The notes under the pieces were generated by a model that ran no database searches, was not told the DNA's origin, and was given only the letters and a program-made list of their open reading frames with translations. Positions 20,917 to 30,173 of a stretch of DNA of 64,000 nucleotides are shown piece by piece; positions within the stretch are counted from its first letter, which is position 1, and each line of letters begins with the position of its first letter. Position numbers and translations under genes: made by a program. This DNA is from Phaeodactylum tricornutum CCAP 1055/1 (lineage: Eukaryota; Bacillariophyta; Bacillariophyceae; Surirellales; Neidiaceae): assembly GCF_000150955.2 (NCBI RefSeq), contig NC_011676.1, forward strand, positions 62,001-126,000. The letters run 5' to 3'.

Positions 20917-21611
20917 GCGCAAGACTATGCGGAGTAGGGCTACAGTTGCGTGTGCCGCTCGAAGCTACAAAGCCACCTTGGCTGTGCCAAAGTCGGCAAG
21001 CGACTAATGTAGACCGGGTTCACAATGCTCGGCACGTATCTGCAATTTTTTTTATAAAAAACGATCAATCGCGCATAATCCACATCATCATAGGTTGCTT
21101 TATATTAATTCTCAGCAAGAACAAGGCCGGAGGGGAGCAGGCGCCTCCGACGTTGCGCTAGGGGTTTTGCATCGAACTAGTTTCATGGTGCACATTGGTG
21201 TCATACTTACGACCATACCGAGCTTCCCCGTATATATTTCCGTTACTTCTTTCCAATGGTGGAGGTATCTGTATTTCGCCTTGCTGCTGGAACCCTAGTT
21301 TCCTGCTTTGCGTCTCGTGTGTGACTTACAGTCAATAGTAAGCTCTTTTTTATTGTCCACTAATGGCACCAACTGCCACTACCACTCTAGAAGTTATAAA
21401 GTTTATGAAAAAAGAGCAAAGCTATTTTGATCCACCGGTAGTCCTTTCGTACGCACTACGATGAAGGGCGGGTTGTCCCTACAGCCGATCCCTCTATAAA
21501 TTTGGTCTTACTCTAGTTCCAGAGTGTTTTTTTAAGCAACCCTGCACAATCCACGTAATACCTACACGGTTCACCATGAAACTAGCTATGCTATAGTAGG
21601 CCGTTTACTCT
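20917..21611. other. Intergenic region between converging genes
   Basis: 695 bp, AT-rich in places, including a T run at 21048-21056. Contains a CTTACAGTCAAT word at 21324-21335. No coding support. Confidence 0.4.
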
Positions 21612-22259
21612 CTATACGAGTTCTACTTGGCCGCCAGCTGCTTCCAGTTTAGCCTTGAGTTCTTCCGCTTGTTCCGGTTTGAGATTCTTGAGAATGACTT
21701 TAGGCGCGCCTTCGACCATTTCCTTGGCTTCTTTGAGTCCCAGTTCAGCGAGAGACCGTACTTCCTTGATGACTTTAATTTTTGCCGACGCGTCGTAGCC
21801 GACGAGTTTGAGATCGAACGTGACGGGGGCGGCTTCGACGGGTGCCGCCGCGGGTCCTCCGGGACCCGCCAAGGATTGTCCGTCGATTCGAGCCTGCCGT
21901 ACGAGCAACTGCCGCTCCAACGCTTGACTCTGTTTGGGTGTGAGGACAATCCCCAATCGGCGGTTTATTTCGTCGTTGAGCGTGCCGAGTTCAAACAAAT
22001 CGAGCCAGAGGAGTTTGTGAAAAATGGCGTCGACGGTCGCGATTTGGGTAGCGTTGAGACGATGCGTCGTCCAGATAATTGGTCGAGGAGATGCGGTGGC
22101 ACTATTGGTACTGGTGTCACTATTGGCTTGTGCTGGAGTCGAGGCAACGGCGGTGGCAGCAGTGGACAAATTAGATCTCCCAGCCGACGTTTGGAGCCGG
22201 CGCCCACAACTTCTCACACGGAATCGTGGGGCAAGCGCTGTGGAGCATCGAGACAGCAT
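21612..22259 (-). CDS. Mitochondrial ribosomal protein L7/L12, copy 2
   Basis: 215 residues, single exon, ATG 22259. The first about 35 residues ([20 protein letters not shown]...) are rich in Arg, Ser and Ala without acids, a mitochondrial presequence. A longer N-terminal linker than in copy 1 leads to [22 protein letters not shown], an L12 dimerisation-type helix pair. A Gly/Pro/Ala hinge and the conserved C-terminal domain follow ([39 protein letters not shown]), ending GGQVELV. It is transcribed divergently from copy 3, 752 bp away. Three paralogs might form mixed stalk oligomers; that is inference. Confidence 0.9.
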   Translation of the reverse strand: MLSRCSTALAPRFRVRSCGRRLQTSAGRSNLSTAATAVASTPAQANSDTSTNSATASPRPIIWTTHRLNATQIATVDAIFHKLLWLDLFELGTLNDEINRRLGIVLTPKQSQALERQLLVRQARIDGQSLAGPGGPAAAPVEAAPVTFDLKLVGYDASAKIKVIKEVRSLAELGLKEAKEMVEGAPKVILKNLKPEQAEELKAKLEAAGGQVELV

Positions 22260-23011
22260 TACAATACGTATGTGTGTGTGTGTATATATATGTATAAGTG
22301 TGTGTCAGGTGTCGAATGTGCAGTGGGAACAAAGAGACCGCCTCGCTAGAGGATAACAGTGACTACAACACTAGAGAAGTGCTACTTCGCTATACAGACA
22401 CACACGCCATGCCATGGTGGAATGGAATGGCCCGAGTAGTCGGCTCTCGCATTCGGACGCGTACGTACGGCGTCCGATTGCAAGAACCGTCGACCTGTTC
22501 CCGAGCCTTTCGGGTTCCATGCCACTTCAGAAAATAATAGAATTCCGTATTCTATTAGACAATCTGCCGACTTCCCCCGTTCGTACCGTGTCCACCACCG
22601 CACATTTTGCAGTGCTACTGAAACGCCCGCAACGCTACACCATCTCCGTCGCATCGGACCCCCTCGTGTTCTCAGCGTCCGTTGTCGTCGTCGTTTACAC
22701 TAGTAGTGATCCGGTGTGCGTGTGTGTGAAAGAAAGAGGCTGGAACTATTTCGTGTTGGTGTGTATTTGTCGATTCCTCTCGAAAGCGAGAGACACACAA
22801 GACAAAGATAGACGAATATCTATCAACCTTTGTATCCTTTTCGATCGAGACCCAAAAGACGGTGAACGGTTCCCAGCACTATTTAGCTAGTTTGTATTTT
22901 GGGAAAGAATTGAATTGACTGTGAACGCTCGGTTCCTTCCGCCTACATCTATTCGTACTTGTCCCTCTGTCCCATCCATAAACCGCAGAGGCGCATCAAT
23001 TCCTTGCCATC
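22260..23011. promoter_or_regulatory. Divergent upstream region shared by L7/L12 copies 2 and 3
   Basis: 752 bp between two paralogous starts. It includes a GT/TA-rich microsatellite at about 22269-22302. No coding support. Confidence 0.45.
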
Positions 23012-24049
23012 ATGTCCTCCTGTCGCTTACCCTTACGGACAGCCTTGCGGCAGCAACACACAGGACCAGCGCTACGCTTTCCCTGGCGCGCATGTACACT
23101 CATTGGCACACCACCCTGCACACCGACGGTACACCAGAGTGCCGTCCGCACGTTGGCTTCGACGACCCACACCGCACGTCCGTCCATGATGCGCGCTTCC
23201 CTCGGCGTTCCGCCGCGTGCTCGGGGACTTTTCCTTACATTCCCGTTACCCCGACCGACCTCGTGGCTCTCCCTGCACACGTCAACTGTACTGTATCAGG
23301 AAGGCGATAGTAATGGGATTAGTAACAGCAACAGCGACGCACCCAAAGACCCTGCGGCAGCCGTGGACACCCCCACCGAAACACCCGCCACGGAGGAATC
23401 GGTCCCTTCCACTCCCGCAGACGCGGCGACCAGTACGTACACGACACCGGAATTGACGGCGGATGCAGCGGCACACCGCCAAGGGTTGACGGATCCGGAC
23501 CGTCCGCACTGGCAAAATCCACTCCACCACGGCAATCCGGATAACGGAAAAATCTTTCCCGAAGATTTCGACACACCCGAGGCCTTCCACGCCGCCACCG
23601 TGCCGCTCCCACCCCTGGAATACGCCGACGGGACCCTGGCGACGCCCGAGTACCTCCGGGCCATGGCGGACGAAATTGTTCACCTTAACATGTTGGAAAT
23701 GAACGAACTAGTCAACAAAATCGCCGATCATTACGGGTTCGATGACACCATGCTCTCTCCCGATGACGGTGCAGACGATGGGGATGGGGCCCTGGATGGT
23801 CTCGGCGGCGCCGCCGCCGCTCCCGTGGAAGAAAAGAAAGTTTTTGATCTCAAACTTGTCAGTTACGACGACAAGGCCAAGATTAAAGTCATTAAGGAAG
23901 TACGATCCCTCGCTGGATTGGGACTCAAAGAAGCCAAGGAAATGGTCGAAGGTGCGCCCAAAGTCATTCTCAAGGACATCAAAAAGGAACTAGCGGAAGA
24001 ATGCAAGGCCAAGTTGGAAGAAATTGGTGCCGTTATGGAAATTGTGTAA
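23012..24049 (+). CDS. Mitochondrial ribosomal protein L7/L12, copy 3, with a long N-terminal extension
   Basis: 345 residues, single exon, ATG 23012; about twice the length of a bacterial L12. The N-terminus is basic and Ser/Thr/Pro-rich, with Arg-rich helices fitting mitochondrial import. An acidic/Pro-rich linker and an unusual conserved-looking block ([18 protein letters not shown]) come before a clear dimerisation domain ([21 protein letters not shown], about 233-253). A Gly/Ala hinge and the C-terminal domain follow ([38 protein letters not shown]). It has the most canonical L12 N-terminal domain of the three, so it may be the main stalk protein. The role of the extension is unknown. 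Confidence 0.9.
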   Translation: MSSCRLPLRTALRQQHTGPALRFPWRACTLIGTPPCTPTVHQSAVRTLASTTHTARPSMMRASLGVPPRARGLFLTFPLPRPTSWLSLHTSTVLYQEGDSNGISNSNSDAPKDPAAAVDTPTETPATEESVPSTPADAATSTYTTPELTADAAAHRQGLTDPDRPHWQNPLHHGNPDNGKIFPEDFDTPEAFHAATVPLPPLEYADGTLATPEYLRAMADEIVHLNMLEMNELVNKIADHYGFDDTMLSPDDGADDGDGALDGLGGAAAAPVEEKKVFDLKLVSYDDKAKIKVIKEVRSLAGLGLKEAKEMVEGAPKVILKDIKKELAEECKAKLEEIGAVMEIV

Positions 24050-25269
24050 CCGCACGCTAATGCCACCGACGAACGAATCATTCGGGGCCAATGGACACGC
24101 ATCGATTGTGTGTCCATTTCATCGTTCTCATAGGTTTAAATAACGAGCTCGGCCCCCCGTTGACTTAATTTTGTTACGCTCGTGTTGACTCGTTGCTCTG
24201 TACCATTGCTGATCGCTAGGCGGGATCACGTTGAGATGGGCCACGTAGTGAACCCTCGTTCCGATCCAATTGCTTTTGGACCCGACATAGTTCGACTGGA
24301 AAGTGCTGGGGAACAGCGAGCGATTCTCCATTCTTTGTCGCGAAAAATGACCAAAGGGTAGAACCTCTAATTCCTACCAAGGTGTGAGAGCTGCACTCAC
24401 CGATAAAAAATCGGAAGTTTAGTACTGCCGAGTAAAAACAACAACGATGATTCCAAGAGTTCGAAAGGGAAGTGGATCTTGGACGAGGGACAGCCTGGGG
24501 TTCGAGGTTCTGCTCGGTTAGCAGAGTCCCGCACGAAATCTTTGGCACTATGGGTAACCAAGAGTTTATAAAACACGGGTACCCTGGAGAGGATGGTTTA
24601 TTTTAGGTTAACTATAAGTGATTAGCATTTCCTAGCACACGCTTGAGTAGAGTGTCTGGTAGCCTATCCCGTAGACCGTAACCGATAGAAGTGACGGACG
24701 TTTCCCAGAGAGCTTTGCCATACCGTAATGTCTGACTGTGAACAGAGCGTGAACGGAGGAGGAAGGGATAAACACTCACTCGGCACGTTTGAGGCATAAG
24801 GTATGGTAGCACTCATTCCCTATCGATGTACGCCCTACTACCGATGGTCACGAACGCTGATGTTTATGTTCATGCAATATGCTTATCGTATTTTCGAAAG
24901 TACTAAAAACTCCTTAGTTGAAAGTGTGGTTTTGTCTCAAACGGTTATCAACAAATAACATTCCCACTTACAATTAGATAAAGTGAAAGTTGGTTACAAG
25001 CGAAAAAGAAGTCTTCCCTCATTTGTGTACAACGCTGGTCGCCGCTGCACCTTCACTTTTTGCGTTCCGTCAGAATGACCATTTTTTTCAATCCGGGACA
25101 GATTGCATTCACAGTTAATCGCCTAAATAATTCGTTTACAGTTAGCATTCCTGGAGCAAGCGCAAAAGGGTGTCGTTTCTTTCCATTGTCGATAGGAGTC
25201 CGGCAAAAAAACACACGATACACAGTGTGGTGAGGTAGCGCGCGACCTATCTATAAGGCAGTTTGCATC
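24050..25269. other. Long intergenic region upstream of the glycosyltransferase gene
   Basis: 1220 bp. No frame has domain or codon support. TTCACAGTTAAT (25108-25119) and TTTACAGTTAG (25135-25145) lie close together about 130 bp before the start codon and could be part of the promoter. Confidence 0.4.
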
Positions 25270-27784
25270 ATGAACAGAGGCGGTGCTCGTTTGTCTTTGT
25301 ATTGGTTTTGGGGAGCATGCCTGTGTTTGTGCAGTCTACGTTTGGTGGCGTGGGATGTTTCTTTTCTGCGCTTTTTGTCGCCAGTCACTCTCGCAGACTA
25401 TGAGTTCCCTGAAGCTGACCTCTATGTCGATCCGGTTATCCCCGTCAATCCCTATCCAAGCCCCGCACTAGCACCACTTTCAATACGAGGAAATACAAAC
25501 ACCCAAGCAGCCGAGCCCAAATCACAACAGGCCGCCGAATCGTCCCACAATCAATCCGAGTCTCGCAGTGACAATAACACTTTCCAGCAAACGAACATTA
25601 TTCCACAGGGTCGGCAGCTACGTTTCCCGTCCGTCTCCGATCGCTTGCTTCGGTACCTCGGGAATGACTGGTCCCTCGACCGAGGTCCGGAGGCTCCGGT
25701 GTGGCGGTATGCAAGGGTTGATCCCAATCTGGTGAAACTTTATCCTCCTTCGGAAAACCACGTTATCAAAGTCCCTACGAAACTGTCCCTGGACGCACCG
25801 TTCGTGGTCGACATGGTCGCCGCGCGGTGGCAATTGCGGGAGTTGGTCACCAACAGGAGTGTCGCCGCCACGCAACAATACTTTTTCAATGCCGTAAATT
25901 CCATTTTCTACGGAGTTGATTTGCAGGAATGGAAGTACAATCGAAACGCGGTGCCCATTTTCGCGAACATGGCGAGTCCGGACGCCATGGAAGTATCGTC
26001 CATAGTACGGTACCCGCAATGGACGTGGGCTCGACGGCGAGACACGAATGCAACCGAAAGCAATACAGCAACGGCCCACCGCGCCGGCACAGATAAAGTT
26101 GGCAACGAACCAACACCAACATCACCTCCACCGCAACCGATTCTGTGGAACCCCTTTTCCAGCCTTCGGCACCGCAAACAGATAATGGACAGTACCACTA
26201 ATACGGACGTGGATTGGCTGCAAAAGCAAAACGAGGCACTTCTCACGCAATCTTGCCTGTCCAAGCCGAAATGCCAATCAATTGCCACCCCTTTGTCAAT
26301 ACCCAGCAATATACCCCACCTCCTATTGACTGCCGCACCCCGGAAAGGATACCGCTCCAAAGTGCTGGTCCTTCTTCCCGCTCTCGATCGTGAGGAGCTT
26401 GTTCGGGCATTGCTTTCCCAGTCGGTTGTACTGATGCCCGTTCCTGTTACCACTTCCTGGTTGATGGAAGATCAACTGGAACCGTGGGTACACTACGTTC
26501 CCCTGGCAGCGGATTTATCCAATCTGGAAGGACAGATGAAGTGGGTATGGGCGAACGACCACGCCGCCCGCCGCATCGCCGAGCGAGCTACCGTCTGGAT
26601 TCACGACTTGTACTTTCATGAAAACGCAACCAAGGACAACGAGTATTTGCAGCGCGAGATCCTCCGCCGATACAAGGCCCTCTTTCAGCCACTCACCGTG
26701 TCTTCAGACTCTACTGTTGGCAACGATCCCATTGTGAAACCCCGAATGAGTGCGCCGACCATCTTTACCGCTGGAGGACAATCTGCCAGTGAGATTATTG
26801 CCGCATCTCGTCGTGTAAAGGCCGACCCGCAGTCTAACATCACCGGCAGTGCAACTTTGAAAACAGCCGTGTGCTACAAGACTCTGTTCGGTGCGGTAGA
26901 CCTGGAGCGTTTCACCCAGTGGGTCGCCTACAATCACCTCTTGGGCTTCGACCACGTCTTTGCGTGGTACCTTCCCGGGCTGCGTCACTACGATGGTTTT
27001 GATACGTTGGCGAATCTACCTTACGTTACGCTTCTCGAAAACAAAGACGATACCAATACTAACCGAAGAGAAACCCGGCTACGAAATTCTTCACGGTTCG
27101 GGTGATCAAAGAGCAGTGGAGCGGTTGTGCCTTCGTGAGACGGCCAAAGACTATGACTGGGTCATGTTTGCGGATGCCGACGAGTATTTGTGGTTCCACG
27201 AAAACATTGGTCTGAAAGAGTTTATTCACAGGTACGGTGGAAACAACACGTATTTGTCCTTTGGTAAGAAAATGTACACAAGGACCCACAGTGTGGATGA
27301 TCGCGACAGCGGATTCGGCTTGGACATGTACCCATTCAACGCTGGCCCGTTCTGCTCGGTACCGCCGGACACCAAAGGCAGCTCGTGGAGCGCACTACGA
27401 ACAAAATATTCTCTCAGTAATCCCGTGTGTCCCATGCATTTTGGCCGTTCCAAAGTCATTGTGCAACCCCGAGCACATGATCGTGTGGGCGTGCACGGCA
27501 CTCACTACCCTCGGTCCGACCGAAAGTCGATTCACTATTCCGTGCACGTAGCGCATTTCAAAGAATGGCCGAAACTGTTTGATGAGGTTGACACCCGATT
27601 ACAAGGCCGTATGAACTTCACCGTCTTTCGTAACGAAAGTCTCAGTATTCATGCTCTCGAGAATGGTCACCAATCCAATGCGGATGGTTCCTATACCATA
27701 TTCTACGACGACCGGTTACATGATTGGTTCGAGTTCGTGGCCAAGCGTGCCGACACATCGAATCTTGGAATGACGGAAAGATGA
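25270..27784 (+). CDS. Dual glycosyltransferase: CAP10/GT90-like domain fused to a GT92-like domain; frame discontinuity
   Basis: ATG 25270 opens a frame to 27105; the rest of the protein continues in the +1 frame to 27784 (together about 835 residues). An N-terminal signal anchor (about 8-45) predicts a Golgi or ER type II protein. Residues about 360-480 match the C-terminal part of CAP10/GT90 enzymes (KVLVLLPALDREELVRALLSQ, VVLMPVP, LEPWVHYVPLAADLSNLEGQ). From about 525 on there is a GT92-like (DUF23) domain: TAVCYKTLF, WVAYNHLLGFDHVFAWYLP, LPYVTLLEN, then in the second frame GDQRAVERLCL, VMFADADEYLWF (acidic metal-binding motif) and PMHFGRSK. The switch lies at about 27050-27075, between conserved motifs. 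I found no GT-AG intron there that restores the frame, so a one-base indel (assembly or real) is likely. Confidence 0.78.
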
Positions 27785-28213
27785 TGAGTTTGAATTGTTG
27801 CTTCGTCTACAAGTCTCTGTAAATATAATACTTTTTTTAATGGATACGGGTGTGTCTATAGGTATCTTTTGTGCTCCGTTCGTTGAGCTCTAGAGCTAGA
27901 CACCGTAAGTTCGAAAGCACCTATTGGTGTGGAACTACAGATTCCATTCCATAGTGTCAGACGTCATCTCGCCGTTCCTTGCATAAAAAGCGGGGTTAGG
28001 GTTGTCGGGTGGTATTCCGGAGGCATGTTTTTAGGGTGTCGTCGGTTTGGACCGAAGGATTTCATCGACGTGAGAGCAGCCGCAACAAGCCAAACTAACT
28101 GTAAACCCAAAATCTTGTTCGATTCTGGGCTTTCGTCAAGAAGCTTTTTCCGTTTCTCAAGCGCCAACCCACTTTCACATTCCCACGGTTGCAGAATGTT
28201 ATCTCGTTGCAAG
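27785..28213. other. Intergenic region
   Basis: 429 bp between the glycosyltransferase and the small mitochondrial protein gene. Contains TAACTGTAAA at 28096-28105. Nothing coding recognised. Confidence 0.4.
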
Positions 28214-28812
28214 ATGTGGCGATCCAGCGTCCACCGGATGTTGCAAGCGTCCACAACTTCCAGGAAACTTCCGTGTTGTGTATCTTCGCGGCGCCTCCTG
28301 AGCGGATCCATTACGGTACGTGTGTGCACTCGTTGGTGCATTGATTTCTGCTACGGTGATATTCAGAATTACGCAGTCTCACGAGCCTGCCTCTCACTCT
28401 GTGGTTCGTGATATACACTGTACGGTGGTGGTAGTATTCGGGTGGACAGGCTACGGAAGGGCAGGGCGGGTACTACGGGAGCGGAGGAGCCCGCGTACTT
28501 CCCCACGACAGCGCAACCGCGTCGGGTCGTTCGATGATGCTGGCACTGGCGCAGGACGTGGAAAAGATCCAGTCCGTCATGACGGAACTGGAAGTCCTGG
28601 AGAACTTGCTGCGTTCGGAAGAAGAAACCGCGCAGGGCTCCGTGACGGGCAAGTCGATCGAACTCAAAGCGAACATTAAGAAACTCATGACGGCCGCCGA
28701 CGTGCTCGAGTCGTTGAACCGACTGGAAGTCCAGGGTGAACCGGTGTGGGGCTTGTCGACGGAGGAACGGGAAATGATCGTAACGGCGCGGGAGAAAGTG
28801 AACGAGTGTTGA
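28214..28812 (+). CDS. Small predicted mitochondrial helical protein, two exons
   Basis: Exons 28214-28315 (34 codons) and 28450-28812, joined in phase 0 over a 134-nt intron with donor GTACGT and acceptor GGACAG, give 154 residues. Exon 1 is a typical mitochondrial presequence (MWRSSVHRMLQASTTSRK...SSRRLLSG), with no acidic residue in its 34 codons. Exon 2 begins Gly/Tyr-rich (ATEGQGGYYGSGGARV), then turns into a charged helical domain (MMLALAQDVEKIQSVMTELE, LKANIKKLMTAADVLESLNRLE) ending EMIVTAREKVNEC. I do not recognise the family. The model rests on the presequence and exact frame-preserving splice sites; a shorter product starting at 28534 is the alternative. Confidence 0.6.
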
Positions 28813-29073
28813 TTTACAAAAAGAAAGGGTACGCGAACGAACTTTGGATCCTTGTATTTATATATGGCGTGGGAGTGGGGTGACCGTGGGGTGTGGTTCG
28901 GACGGAACTCCGCCCCTTTGGGCGAGAGCCTACTACAACCGGTAGATTCGTTCGTCGGTTCCAACTCTATAAATTCCTCATGACTGGTATTACTAGAATT
29001 TATTGTTTGCAGGTTTGAAAGGATTCGTCTCTTGCCGTGAGTATTCGTTTCGTTTCTCGAGTGGTACTCTAGC

Positions 29074-29127
29074 GGTAGCCATGATTGTCTGTAGAGGTAG
29101 CCATGATTGAAAAGGTAGCCATGATTG
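29074..29127 (+). repeat. Three copies of GGTAGCCATGATTG
   Basis: Exact 14-bp units at 29074, 29096 and 29114, separated by 8 and 4 bases of related sequence. No coding or known regulatory meaning. Confidence 0.85.
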
Positions 29128-29322
29128 TCCGTAGCGGTAATTCAACTAGAGTAGAAAACTAGAGTAGAGAGTGTCATCGTCAGTAGCCGTGACTGTTGGA
29201 ATCACCGAACTGTCTGTCAAGCAACAGGAGGTAGATCTGTCCATCATCCTCTCTGCCCAGTATCTAGGGTAGGGGCTAGCAAGCGAGCGACTAGCTAGTG
29301 CGATGGTACCGGCTATTCACGC

Positions 29323-29352
29323 CTACTACTGCTACTACTACTACTACTACTA
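29323..29352. repeat. CTA trinucleotide microsatellite
   Basis: About ten CTA/ACT units, one interrupted by G. Similar runs occur at 29951-30017 and 50930-50952. Confidence 0.9.
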
Positions 29353-30173
29353 GAGTAACAGTGACCGTCACAGTAACAATTAGCTCTAATCGACTAGCCG
29401 TACTGTGTTGTTCGGGAATCACGACTGCAATCACGATCGTCGCCAACCCCAATGGCCCTTCGGGACTAGCCGTTTGCCTGTCAAGGATGACTCTTGACAA
29501 CCCCCTTTTTTCTCCCCCAGTTTCCCACAGCCAGCAAGGAGACACAGTGGTGGCTGTTTTAACTGTTAGTTCGTGACGACCGAGTGCGCGATACACGGTT
29601 CCGACACGACTCGCGGCGCCCAAACAATGTTGGGGGTAACGAGGTATACGTTTTCGTGCTCTCTACTCTCTCTAGAGAGAACTAGACTACTATAGCTAAT
29701 AGATTCACACAATACATTGCATGGCTACCGCAGAAAGGAACAAGGTGTCTCGTCTCGTAAATCACTTCGTCACTCGTATGCTAGCTACTCCCGTAATAAG
29801 ATCTCTCGAACGCTTTCTCCAATTCATTGATCCTTTTGCAATCATTCGTTGCAAACTCGTCAATTGACGGACGGTTACCCAACAACCAATACTGGCACGA
29901 ACGCACAAACAAACGAAGAGTGTAGCGTTGTGTCAAAGTCTCGCGTGTCTACAACTACTACTGTTACTACTACTACTACTACAACAAACACCTACTACTA
30001 CAACAACTACTACTACCAATTGCAACAAAATGGGACAGTCGACCCGTACTTCCCAGAACGACTCTTGGGTACCCCGGCATTTCCGGCACGTTTCTTCTAC
30101 CCAAACGGTCCCGACATGCCCGCACCACCGACAATTTGGAGTCCCTACCGTAGGCTTCCCGATTCACCGACGG

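Larger units (their letters stand above)
28813..30173. other. Repeat-rich intergenic region
   Basis: About 1.3 kb of low-complexity DNA: three GGTAGCCATGATTG units (29074-29127), CTA trinucleotide runs (29323-29352; 29951-30017) and a CTCTCTAGAGAG palindrome near 29670. The frame of the next gene stays open from 29928 but without a convincing N-terminus. Confidence 0.5.
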
